Below, piece after piece: positions 50,926-59,240 of a stretch of 64,000 bases of DNA (positions are counted from its first letter, which is position 1; every line of letters starts with the position of its first letter). The position numbers and the translations under genes are program-made. This DNA is from JANMDU01 sp031375105 (GTDB lineage Bacteria; Pseudomonadota; Gammaproteobacteria; Burkholderiales; Burkholderiaceae_C): assembly GCA_031375105.1 (NCBI GenBank), contig JANMHJ010000045.1, positions 1 to 64,000 of the forward strand, given 5' to 3'. The notes beneath the pieces were generated by a model. It worked only from the letters and a program-made list of their open reading frames with translations. It had not been told where the DNA came from and did not search any database.

Positions 50926-53055
50926 ATGTCTTCCCCCGGTTTGAATATTGCCCAGCAAGAGGCGGTGAATTATTTGCATGGGCCTTGCCTCGTGCTCGCG
51001 GGCGCAGGCTCGGGTAAGACGCGGGTGATCACCCACAAGATTGCGCGGCTGATTGCGGCGGGTGTGCCGCCCGAGCGGATTGCGGCGATCACGTTTACCA
51101 ACAAAGCGGCGGCCGAGATGCGCGAGCGGGCGAAGGCGCTGCTGATGTCGCAAATGGGCAAGGCGGGCGCCAAAGCGGCAGGGCAGGTGGTGATTTGCAC
51201 GTTTCATGCGCTGGGCGTGCGCATGCTGCGCGAGAGCGGCGAGGCGCTGGGGCTGAAAGCGCAGTTTTCGATTTTGGATACAGACGACGTACTGGCCATG
51301 ATCAAAGACGCGGGTGGCAACACCGATAACAAGCAAGCGCGGATCTGGCAATGGGCGATCAGCGGCTGGAAAAATGCCGGCTTGAATTCTGCGCAAGCTA
51401 TGGCGCAGGCCAAAGATGATGATGAACGCGTGACCGCAAAAATCATGGAGCGCTATGAAGAGCGGCTTACGGCTTATCAGGCGGTGGATTTCGACGACTT
51501 GATTGGCTTGCCACTCAAAATGCTACAAAATCATGAGCAACCTGCGCAGGTGTGGCGTGAGAAATACGCCCATATTTTGGTCGATGAATACCAAGACACG
51601 AATGCTGTGCAGTATGAATTGCTCAAGAAAATGATGAGCAGCCCGGCGCGTTTTACCACCGTGGGCGACGATGATCAATCGATCTATGGCTGGCGCGGTG
51701 CGACACTGGATAACCTGAAGCGGCTGCCGCTCGATTTCCCCGATCTCAAGGTGATTAAGCTGGAGCAAAACTACCGCTCCACCAGCGCGATTCTCAAGGC
51801 GGCCAACAATGTGATCGGCCCCAACCCCAAGCTCTTTCCGAAAAAGCTCTGGAGCGATTTGGGCGAAGGCGAGCCAGTGCGCATTGTGGATGCAGACAAC
51901 GAAGAGCATGAGGCCGAGCGCGCCGTGGCGCGGATTCAATCGCTGCGCGTGGGCTCTGAAATCGTGCAAGGGTCGCAATTCCAAGAATGGAAAGATTTTG
52001 CGATTTTGTATCGCGCTAATCACCAAGCCCGCATGCTCGAGCAGGCGCTGCGCAAGGCGAATATCCCCTACAAGGTGAGCGGCGGGCAAAGTTTTTTTGA
52101 TCGCGCGGAGATCAAGGATTTGTGTTCTTGGCTGCGCCTGCTGAGCAATAACGACGACGATCCGGCCTTTCTTCGCGCGGTGACGAGTCCCAAGCGCGGC
52201 ATTGGCCACACGACCTTGCAGCAGCTGGGCATTTTCGCTTCGCAATACAAGCTGAGTATGTTTGAAGCGCTGTTTTCCAGCTCGCTCTCTGCATCGATCA
52301 ATGCGCGAACGATTGGCGGCTTGCATGAATTTGGTCGATATGTGAACGATCTGGAATACCGCGCTCGGCACACCTCAGGCTTTGAAGCAGCGGGCGAATT
52401 CTTGCGCGATTGGCTCAAAGAAATTGGCTATGAAAAGCACCTGCATGAAAGCGAAGACAACGAAAAACTCGCGGCCAGCCGCTGGACGAACGTCTTGGAC
52501 TTCATCGATTGGATGGCCAAGCGCTGCGGCGGCCAGATTGACGATGCAGCGGGGCTCACGATGAGCACGGAAAGCAAAACGCTCTTTGAAGTGATCCAAA
52601 CGATTTCGCTGCTCTCCACTTTGACAGCCAAAGAAGGCGATCAAAACGTGGTGACGCTTTCCACGCTGCATGCCTCCAAAGGACTGGAGTGGCCACATGT
52701 GACGCTTGCTGGCGTCTGCGAAGGCCTGCTGCCTTTTCGGCCTGAAGAAGCTGATGGCACGAAACCTGTCGATGGGAAGATCTCAGATAGCCTGCTCGCT
52801 CGCATCCAAGAAGAGCGCCGCCTCATGTATGTGGGCATCACGCGGGCTCAGCGCACGCTCTCGGTGAGCTACCCCAAGCGCCGCAAAAAAGGGCGCGACA
52901 CGGTGGCGGGCATTCCAAGCCGCTTCATTGCCGAGATGGCGTTGGATCAAGCGACGATCAGAGAAAATCCGATGGATCGACTGGCGGCTTTGAAGGCAGA
53001 ATTTGCTAAGAAGGCGGCGCAGTCCAAAGCTGAAAAAGCCGCTGCCGACGTTTGA
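50926..53055 (+). CDS. rep: ATP-dependent DNA helicase Rep
   Basis: A 709-residue superfamily-1A helicase. Walker A AGAGSGKT lies at 25-32, followed by AITFTNKAAAEMRER, VDEYQDTN, GDDDQSIYGWRGA and LEQNYRST. Later motifs include VTLSTLHASKGLEW and YVGITRAQ. The sequence resembles Rep more than UvrD. It supports replication fork progress. It probably marks the chromosomal border of the accessory cassette. Confidence 0.94.
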   Translation: MSSPGLNIAQQEAVNYLHGPCLVLAGAGSGKTRVITHKIARLIAAGVPPERIAAITFTNKAAAEMRERAKALLMSQMGKAGAKAAGQVVICTFHALGVRMLRESGEALGLKAQFSILDTDDVLAMIKDAGGNTDNKQARIWQWAISGWKNAGLNSAQAMAQAKDDDERVTAKIMERYEERLTAYQAVDFDDLIGLPLKMLQNHEQPAQVWREKYAHILVDEYQDTNAVQYELLKKMMSSPARFTTVGDDDQSIYGWRGATLDNLKRLPLDFPDLKVIKLEQNYRSTSAILKAANNVIGPNPKLFPKKLWSDLGEGEPVRIVDADNEEHEAERAVARIQSLRVGSEIVQGSQFQEWKDFAILYRANHQARMLEQALRKANIPYKVSGGQSFFDRAEIKDLCSWLRLLSNNDDDPAFLRAVTSPKRGIGHTTLQQLGIFASQYKLSMFEALFSSSLSASINARTIGGLHEFGRYVNDLEYRARHTSGFEAAGEFLRDWLKEIGYEKHLHESEDNEKLAASRWTNVLDFIDWMAKRCGGQIDDAAGLTMSTESKTLFEVIQTISLLSTLTAKEGDQNVVTLSTLHASKGLEWPHVTLAGVCEGLLPFRPEEADGTKPVDGKISDSLLARIQEERRLMYVGITRAQRTLSVSYPKRRKKGRDTVAGIPSRFIAEMALDQATIRENPMDRLAALKAEFAKKAAQSKAEKAAADV

Positions 53056-53067
53056 TGGAGTCGTGGG

Positions 53068-53526
53068 ATGTTGCATCGATTTACTATTATTTTCATAGCA
53101 CTCTACGCTGGTTTTATAACGGCGAATGCCCAAAACCATCCCTTAAATGCAACATCGGGCAGCGCGGCATGCCGCGACAGCAAATCTTTGCTGAGCGAAG
53201 ATTTATATGGCAACTGGGTGCTGGAATTGCTTCAAACCAATGCTGCGGGCAACGTGATCACCACGCGCCTGAGCTTCAAGCAAAACCCAGAATTCAAAGA
53301 ATCACTGGCTGGGCAATTCAGCTTGCAGGGCCAAGAGATGGAGGTGTTTGGCGACATTGAAGATGGCGTTCTCGATCTGGAAGAAAGCGACAACGGCAAA
53401 GACATCCGCGCTTTGTGGAAGGGCCGCATTGCCGATGGCAGCTGCGGATCAAGCCTCATCGGCACGCGCCGTATTCTGGCCACACAAACCGAGCAAAATT
53501 TTGTGCTGCGCCGCATGGGTTGGTGA
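53068..53526 (+). CDS. Secreted protein of unknown function
   Basis: A 152-residue protein whose signal peptide (FTIIFIALYAGFITANAQ) is encoded by a dispersed-repeat copy. The mature part is small, acidic, and has two cysteines (ACRDSK and GSCGSS) that may form a disulfide. LYGNWVLELLQ and ALWKGRIADGSC suggest a beta-rich domain. GGAG lies seven bases before ATG 53068. No family is recognised. It follows rep by 12 bases. Confidence 0.75.
   Translation: MLHRFTIIFIALYAGFITANAQNHPLNATSGSAACRDSKSLLSEDLYGNWVLELLQTNAAGNVITTRLSFKQNPEFKESLAGQFSLQGQEMEVFGDIEDGVLDLEESDNGKDIRALWKGRIADGSCGSSLIGTRRILATQTEQNFVLRRMGW
53083..53135 (+). repeat. Dispersed palindromic repeat encoding a signal peptide
   Basis: The copy holds actattattttcatagcact and ggttttataacggcgaatgc. 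It is read as TIIFIALYAGFITANA, the same frame as in the copper chaperone and the second dctP. Confidence 0.82.
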
Positions 53527-53564
53527 ATTTGTAAGATGCCGCCCTTCTAGAGCGACTTTCACTT

Positions 53565-54536
53565 ATGAATACCTTTCCCTCCCAACTGCGCCTCCTTGCT
53601 CTGTCCGTGACTGCGTCTTTGCTGGCGCACACCAACGTTTTGTCGATGGAATTGATGGCTGCGCCCGATGCAAAACGGTGCGCTCAGAGCTTTGCCCAGA
53701 AGGAGGCCGCTTCATTGATGCAAAGCCGGAGCGCACCCTTGGCTGCCAAGCAGCGCCTGCCCTCCAGCACCGCCGCCAGTGGCACGCGGGATATTGGCTG
53801 GGCTTGGCTCGCCTCGCCGACGGCTCGCTACCCGCATGCTTCCATGGGATCGCCCGTGCACGCGGGCAGCCTGCATGTGCTCTCGCGTATGGGGCAGGCG
53901 TATCGCATCGAGTTACCCAAACAGCGCGTGTTTGAAGATTTGCAACCGCGCTTGGTGGATTTGGATGGCGATGGCTTGGATGAAATCATCTTGATTGAAG
54001 CCGATGCTGAACGCGGTGCTGCTTTGGTGAGCTACGGCCTGCGCAGCTCTGGCAACGAAAAAGTGCAACTGATCGAGCTGGCACGCAGCAGCTTTCTCGG
54101 CCTGCCCTTCCGCTGGCTCAACCCGGTAGGCTTTGCGGATTTTGATGGCGACGGCAAACTCGATATTGCTAGCGTCACAACGCCCCATATCGGCGGCGTG
54201 CTCACTTTGTATCGCTACGCACCGCCGCGTATCGAGCCTTTTGCCAAGACAATGGACGTGTCAAATCACCAAATGGGTGATCCCAATTTGCAGATGCATG
54301 CTGTTCTGAGCCTCCCCGGCCAACGGCCCACGGTGGTCGTGCCCGACATGAGCCGCCGCGCTCTGCATGCGCTGCGCTGGGAAAACGTGAACGGCAAAAG
54401 CGAATGGAAAGAGCTGGCCGATGTGAAACCGCTGCCTGGCCGTATTCAAACCCTCATGCCAGAAGGCGATTTAGGCAGCGCAGCCTGCGCACAGTTGACG
54501 GACGGCACTTGGTGGCGCATTGAGTTGACGAATTAA
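53565..54536 (+). CDS. Secreted FG-GAP/VCBS-type repeat protein
   Basis: A 323-residue protein with an N-terminal signal-like helix and two calcium-binding FG-GAP-like loops: LVDLDGDGLDEIILIEAD and FADFDGDGKLDIASVTTP. Such repeats form beta-propeller blades in surface and adhesion proteins. The rest has no recognisable catalytic motif. It follows the small secreted protein by 38 bases. Confidence 0.8.
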   Translation: MNTFPSQLRLLALSVTASLLAHTNVLSMELMAAPDAKRCAQSFAQKEAASLMQSRSAPLAAKQRLPSSTAASGTRDIGWAWLASPTARYPHASMGSPVHAGSLHVLSRMGQAYRIELPKQRVFEDLQPRLVDLDGDGLDEIILIEADAERGAALVSYGLRSSGNEKVQLIELARSSFLGLPFRWLNPVGFADFDGDGKLDIASVTTPHIGGVLTLYRYAPPRIEPFAKTMDVSNHQMGDPNLQMHAVLSLPGQRPTVVVPDMSRRALHALRWENVNGKSEWKELADVKPLPGRIQTLMPEGDLGSAACAQLTDGTWWRIELTN

Positions 54537-54566
54537 AAAAACCCGCTGGCCTTGCGGCAAGCGGGC
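54534..54566 (-). terminator. Rho-independent terminator of amtB
   Basis: On the minus strand CGCTTGCC and GGCCAGCG-like arms (9 of 10 paired, three-base loop) are followed by a run of seven T. It lies about 75 bases after the amtB stop and is convergent with the secreted protein gene. Confidence 0.8.
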
Positions 54567-54606
54567 GAACATCCAAAGGAGACTCTCTTCTTATCTGGAT
54601 GGCAGA

Positions 54607-54624
54607 CGTGATGCAAGCATCACG
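54607..54624. repeat. Small perfect hairpin near the amtB 3' end
   Basis: CGTGATGC and GCATCACG form an 8-bp stem with a two-base loop between amtB and its terminator. It may stabilise the mRNA end. Confidence 0.45.
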
Positions 54625-54639
54625 CCTTGCAGTTCAATA

Positions 54640-56154
54640 TCAACGGTTGTATGCGGTTTCGCCGTGGCTGGAGATATCCAAGCCTTCGCGCTCTTCTTCT
54701 TCGCTCACACGCAGACCGATCACCAGATCAATCAGCTTGAAGGCGATGAAGGCGACAACGGCAGACCAAATAACGGTCACCAGAACGCCTTGTAGCTGAA
54801 TCCACACTTGTGCGCCAATGCTGTAGCCCTCGCCGACTTTGTTGGTCACGTAGTCATACACGCCTGTGCCGCCCAAAGAAGGAGCAGCAAACACGCCTGT
54901 CAGCAACGCACCGACGATGCCGCCCACGCCGTGCACGCCAAATACATCGAGCGAGTCATCTGCACCCAGCATGCGCTTGAGGCCGTTAACACCCCAGAGG
55001 CAGGCAAAACCAGCAATGATGCCGATGATGATTGCACCCATCGGCCCAACGAAGCCGCAAGCCGGTGTGATGGCCACCAGGCCAGAGACTGCGCCAGAGG
55101 CTGCGCCGAGCATTGAAGCCTTGCCTTTAGCAAGCGCTTCGCCGGCAATCCAAGCCAGTGATGCAGCTGCCGTCGCCACCAAGGTGTTCATGAATGCCAA
55201 AGCGGTCAGTCCGTTGGCTTCAAGATTGGAGCCAGCATTAAAACCAAACCAACCAAACCACAGCATGGCTGCACCCACCATCGTGAGCGTCAGGCTGTGA
55301 GGCGCCATCGCTTCTTTACCATAACCCACACGCTTGCCAATCACATAGGCACCCACCAAACCAGCCATGGCCGCGTTGATGTGTACCACTGTGCCACCCG
55401 CGAAATCGAGTGCGCCTTTAGCCCAAAGCAAGCCAGCAGCAGCTTGTACTTTCTCAAGAGAGGCAGCATCGGTGATCGCGTCTGGACCAGCCCAATACCA
55501 CACCATGTGGGCGATAGGGATGTAGCTGAAGGTGAACCACAGCACGCTGAAAGCCAGCACAGCAGAGAACTTGATACGCTCTGCAAAAGCACCCACGATC
55601 AGTGCGCAAGTAATGGCTGCAAACGTGGCTTGGAAAGCGACGAAGCTCAGCTCAGGAATCACAACGCCCTTAGAGAAGGTCGCAGCCACAGAGTCGGGCG
55701 TGATGCCTTTCAAGAAGAGCTTGTCAAACGTACCGAAGAACTGGCCATCACCGCCGAAAGTCAGCGCGTAACCATAAATCGCCCAAAGCACATAGATCAA
55801 GGCGCTGACCACAAACACTTGCATCAAAACGGACAGCATATTCTTGCTGCGCACCAAGCCGCCATAGAACAGCGCCAAGCCAGGAATGGTCATGAAGATC
55901 ACCATGGCTGTCGCGATCGTCATCCATGCGGTATCGCCTTTGTTAGGCACTGGCGCGGCAGGTGCAGGTGCCGCAGCGGCGGCGGCCACAGGTGTAGCAG
56001 CAGCGGGTGCAGCGGCGGGAGCAGCAGGTTTGGCTTCAGAGGCAGCGGCGGCGGGGGCCGATGCAGCAGCTGGAGCAGCTGTTTGAGCTTGCGCAAAACC
56101 GCTGCCCAGAATCAAAGCCCAACCCAGGGCCAAAGAGGAGAGGAGTTTCTTCAT
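54640..56154 (-). CDS. amtB: Ammonium transporter AmtB
   Basis: A 504-residue Amt channel. A signal peptide (ends SGFAQAQ) is followed by an unusual Ala/Pro-rich stretch of about 45 residues. The channel has GDTAWMTIATAMVIFMTIPG, FYGGLVRSKN, GALDFAGGTVVHINAA with a pore His, and FGVHGVGGIVGAL with the second His. The C-terminal regulatory tail binds GlnK. It is co-transcribed with glnK, which lies 19 bases upstream. Confidence 0.97.
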   Translation of the reverse strand: MKKLLSSLALGWALILGSGFAQAQTAAPAAASAPAAAASEAKPAAPAAAPAAATPVAAAAAAPAPAAPVPNKGDTAWMTIATAMVIFMTIPGLALFYGGLVRSKNMLSVLMQVFVVSALIYVLWAIYGYALTFGGDGQFFGTFDKLFLKGITPDSVAATFSKGVVIPELSFVAFQATFAAITCALIVGAFAERIKFSAVLAFSVLWFTFSYIPIAHMVWYWAGPDAITDAASLEKVQAAAGLLWAKGALDFAGGTVVHINAAMAGLVGAYVIGKRVGYGKEAMAPHSLTLTMVGAAMLWFGWFGFNAGSNLEANGLTALAFMNTLVATAAASLAWIAGEALAKGKASMLGAASGAVSGLVAITPACGFVGPMGAIIIGIIAGFACLWGVNGLKRMLGADDSLDVFGVHGVGGIVGALLTGVFAAPSLGGTGVYDYVTNKVGEGYSIGAQVWIQLQGVLVTVIWSAVVAFIAFKLIDLVIGLRVSEEEEREGLDISSHGETAYNR

Positions 56155-56173
56155 AGTGTTCTCTTGTTATGAA

Positions 56174-56512
56174 TTACAGGGCATCTTTTCCGGTCTCGCC
56201 GGTACGGATACGCACGACCTGCTCTAGGTCATACACGAAAATCTTGCCATCGCCAATCTTGCCGGTACGGGCAGCAGCTTCAATAGCCTCGATCACGCGC
56301 TCGACCAAGTCGTCAGACACGGCGGCTTCGATCTTGACCTTAGGCAAGAAATCGACGACATATTCCGCGCCGCGATACAGCTCGGTGTGACCCTTTTGAC
56401 GACCAAAGCCCTTGACTTCGGTCACGGTGATGCCCTGCACGCCCATGCCAGACAGTGCTTCACGCACTTCGTCCAGCTTGAACGGCTTGATAATGGCGGT
56501 GACAAGTTTCAT
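56174..56512 (-). CDS. glnK: PII signal protein GlnK
   Basis: A 112-residue PII protein. It has MKLVTAIIKPFKLDEVREAL, the T-loop with uridylylated Y51 (YRGAEYVVDF) and GKIGDGKIFVYDLEQVVRIR. AAGGAG lies five bases before ATG 56512. It senses nitrogen and 2-oxoglutarate and gates AmtB. Confidence 0.97.
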   Translation of the reverse strand: MKLVTAIIKPFKLDEVREALSGMGVQGITVTEVKGFGRQKGHTELYRGAEYVVDFLPKVKIEAAVSDDLVERVIEAIEAAARTGKIGDGKIFVYDLEQVVRIRTGETGKDAL

Positions 56513-56543
56513 GTGTTCTCCTTGTAATGACTTGCAGTGAAGA

Positions 56544-57278
56544 TCAGAAGTTGTATTTGGCCGTGAGTACAAATCCGTCTTTACCTAAATCTTTGCCATT
56601 GACTGGCGAGAGATAGCCTTTGGCATCTGTACCGACTAGAGCACCAGAGAGAACAAGACCGTTACCCAAGTCTTTATTGACGGTGAGTGAATAGTCGGTG
56701 TAAGAAGCGGGGCTGTTCTTAGCAACGCGCTGGTGACCCAAGTGAGGGACGATAGACCAGCCGCTACCCAAGTCAAAGCTTGCGCTCAGGTCTAAATAGC
56801 CACTGCTTTTGCTGTTGGCAAAACCGAAGAGGTTGGTCGTGCTATGCGAGTATTTTGCCGTAACAGGCCCAATAGTCACCGCGCCATAAAGTTCTGTAGT
56901 GTTAGGGCTAGGTGTCACGCCATGGCTAGGGTAAATATAGGTCAGCAAGCCCACGTCGTAGCCAATGTCTTTGTTGATCGAGCCTTTGTAACCGCCATAC
57001 ACATCGATCTCAACGCTGGCATCAGCACCTGCATCTTTGAGCCATTTGATGCTAGAGCCCCAAACGCCCAAATAGAAACCGCTATTGTGGGCAAAATCTG
57101 CCCCAGCGGACAGTGCAGGCTTCACACGACTCTGGCTGATGCCGCGATAGCGGTAGTCGGTGGTTGCGGCTGCGTTAAAGCTCAAAGTGTAATCTGGCGC
57201 AGGTGCTTTGGCCTGGGCAAATGCGCCCGCCGAAACGGCGCAGAGCAATGTAGCGAGTGTGATTTGAGAGAGTTTCAT
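56544..57278 (-). CDS. TorF-family putative porin
   Basis: A 244-residue outer-membrane barrel protein. The signal peptide ends AGAFAQ. Mature features are SFNAAATTDYRYRGISQSRV, YLGVWGSSIKW and a terminal aromatic (LTAKYNF), typical of the TIGR02001/TorF family. AAAGGA lies five bases before ATG 57278. Its place upstream of glnK-amtB and behind a sigma-54-like promoter suggests a role in nitrogen uptake. Confidence 0.92.
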   Translation of the reverse strand: MKLSQITLATLLCAVSAGAFAQAKAPAPDYTLSFNAAATTDYRYRGISQSRVKPALSAGADFAHNSGFYLGVWGSSIKWLKDAGADASVEIDVYGGYKGSINKDIGYDVGLLTYIYPSHGVTPSPNTTELYGAVTIGPVTAKYSHSTTNLFGFANSKSSGYLDLSASFDLGSGWSIVPHLGHQRVAKNSPASYTDYSLTVNKDLGNGLVLSGALVGTDAKGYLSPVNGKDLGKDGFVLTAKYNF

Positions 57279-57318
57279 GCTTTTCCTTTGGAGAGTGGAT
57301 ATATGACGATTCGATGAA

Positions 57319-57334
57319 TGCACGGATCGTGCCA
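57319..57334 (-). promoter_or_regulatory. Sigma-54 (-24/-12) promoter of the torF-glnK-amtB operon
   Basis: On the minus strand the 16 bases read TGGCACGATCCGTGCA, differing from the consensus TGGCACGnnnnTTGCA at one position. It lies 41 bases before the start codon. Nitrogen control through NtrC is expected. Confidence 0.8.
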
Positions 57335-57503
57335 ATTTGTTCACACCTTCATGGCCTAGCTATTTTCCGAGCAGAAAGCCAAATCAGTTGGACATGAAAT
57401 CAGATTTTCGTTAAAATATGTTTATAGATACAGTTAAATACGCTCGATTGCAACATGGATGCCATCCTCTTCTGGCTTGATTTCCAATCATCAGAAGTCA
57501 TTA

Positions 57504-57520
57504 CGCACCAAAATAGGGAT
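57504..57520. promoter_or_regulatory. Candidate NtrC half-site
   Basis: cgcaccaaaatagggat keeps one good half (GCACC-AAAA) of the NtrC dyad TGCACC-n4-GGTGCA. It is about 180 bases upstream of the sigma-54 promoter, a suitable enhancer distance. The second half is poor. Confidence 0.3.
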
Positions 57521-57525
57521 TTATT

Positions 57526-59136
57526 ATGTCAGGCTTTTCTTTGGTGCATTCCCGGGCATTAATGGGATTACGCGCCTTATCGGTGCAGGTCGAAGTACAT
57601 TTGGCCAATGGTTTGCCCAGTTTCACACTGGTCGGCTTGGCCGACACGGAGGTGAAAGAAGCCCGGGAGCGTGTTCGCTCAGCCATTGCCAATTCGGGCT
57701 TGGAATTTCCCAGCAACAAGCGCATCACCGTCAACCTAGCCCCGGCTGATATTCCCAAGGATTCTGGCCGATTTGACTTGCCCATTGCCTTGGGTATTTT
57801 GGCGGCCAGCGGCCAGATTGACGGCTCGCAACTCGTGGGGCATGAGTTTGCAGGTGAGCTCTCACTCTCGGGGCAACTGAGGCCCGTGCAAGGTGCATTG
57901 GCGATGGCGCTGGGCATGGCATTGCAGCAAGACGAAGAAACCACGAAAACACCCGTCTTGGTCTTGCCTGAAGGCAGCGCAGAAGAAGCCAGCTTAGTAC
58001 CTGATGCGCGGGTGGTGCGGGTGGCACATTTGCTGGATGTGGTGGCACGATTTGCACCTGTGGCTCAAGCCCCCACTGGGGAATCCGTCAACACGCCTGA
58101 AACCTCACACGCACCACACGAGGCCAGCGAATGGACGATCTTGAAAGCGCCAGAGCGCAAGTCCATCCAGGCGCAAGCCGACATGCGCGAGGTCAAAGGC
58201 CAGCAAGCGGCCAAGCGTGCCCTGGAGATTGCAGCGGCGGGCGGCCACAGCGTGCTGATGGTGGGCGCACCGGGCACAGGTAAATCCATGCTCGCGCAGC
58301 GCTTTGCCAGCCTCTTGCCCGCCATGAGCACGCAGGAGGCGCTGGAGTCTGCTGCGATTTTGAGCTTGGCAGGTCAGTTCAAAGCCGAGCGCTGGGGCCA
58401 GCGCGTGGTGCAATCGCCGCATCACACAGCCAGCGCTGTTGCGCTGGTGGGAGGCGGCTCTCCGCCTCGGCCTGGAGAAATTTCGCTCTGTCACAACGGA
58501 ATACTCTACCTTGACGAATTCAGTGAATTCAGCCGAGCAGCGCTTGAGGCTTTGCGTGAGCCTTTAGAAACAGGTGTGATCAGTATTTCGCGTGCCACAC
58601 AACGCGCTGAATTTCCGGCTCGATTCCAACTGATCGCGGCGATGAATCCATGCCCTTGCGGCTATTTGGGCTCGCGCCAGAAGGCTTGCCGCTGCACACC
58701 CGATCAAGTTGCGCGCTATCAAGGCAAGCTCTCGGGCCCCTTGCTGGATCGGATTGACATTCATGTGGAAGTCCAAGCGCTTGAGCCAGAAGAATTGCTG
58801 CAATCTTCGGCTGCCCTGAGCGCAGCCGCGCCACCCGAGCCCAGCGCAGACATCGCGCAACGCGTGTTGCAAGCGCATGAGCGCAGCCTAGCGCGTCAAG
58901 GGCAACTCAACCGGGCGCTGGAAGGCAAGGCTTTGGAAGAAAAAATCTTGCTCGATGAAGCGGCGCGCAAATTTCTCAATACAGCTGCAGCACGGCTAGG
59001 CTGGTCAGGCCGCTCAATCCACCGCGCCTTGCGTGTGGCCCGCACGATAGCTGATTTGGCTGGCGCACGCGGTGTGCAGGTCACCCATGTGGCTGAAGCC
59101 ATTCAATACCGAAGAGCGCTGAAAAACACGGCTTGA
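57526..59136 (+). CDS. comM: YifB/ComM-family Mg-chelatase-like AAA+ ATPase
   Basis: A 536-residue protein. The N-terminal Lon-protease-like fold has HLANGLPSFTLVGLADTEVK and FDLPIALGILAASGQ. The ATPase has Walker A GAPGTGKSMLAQRF, Walker B GILYLDEFSEF, a zinc-like cluster CPCGYLGSRQKACRC, and a C-terminal helical domain. ComM promotes branch migration during natural transformation. Confidence 0.94.
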   Translation: MSGFSLVHSRALMGLRALSVQVEVHLANGLPSFTLVGLADTEVKEARERVRSAIANSGLEFPSNKRITVNLAPADIPKDSGRFDLPIALGILAASGQIDGSQLVGHEFAGELSLSGQLRPVQGALAMALGMALQQDEETTKTPVLVLPEGSAEEASLVPDARVVRVAHLLDVVARFAPVAQAPTGESVNTPETSHAPHEASEWTILKAPERKSIQAQADMREVKGQQAAKRALEIAAAGGHSVLMVGAPGTGKSMLAQRFASLLPAMSTQEALESAAILSLAGQFKAERWGQRVVQSPHHTASAVALVGGGSPPRPGEISLCHNGILYLDEFSEFSRAALEALREPLETGVISISRATQRAEFPARFQLIAAMNPCPCGYLGSRQKACRCTPDQVARYQGKLSGPLLDRIDIHVEVQALEPEELLQSSAALSAAAPPEPSADIAQRVLQAHERSLARQGQLNRALEGKALEEKILLDEAARKFLNTAAARLGWSGRSIHRALRVARTIADLAGARGVQVTHVAEAIQYRRALKNTA

Positions 59137-59190
59137 TGCAGGCCACGAAGCTCACTTGATTCTCATCGCCTTGCCGTATTTTCTAGAGAA

Positions 59191-59240
59191 AAACGGCATC
59201 TTCCCCTTATAGAATCTGCGTAGTTTGCTACCAATTTAGG
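59191..59240 (-). repeat. Dispersed palindromic repeat between comM and rsmA
   Basis: The copy reads aaacggcatcttccccttat, agaatctgcgtag and tttgctaccaatttagg. It is intergenic and keeps the TAG that coding copies lack. It overlaps the rsmA stop by only a few bases. Confidence 0.75.

Noticed and set aside
51523..52371. 282-codon open frame opposite rep
   Set aside because: Rep carries all helicase motifs in the sense direction; the antisense frame has no ribosome site or family match.
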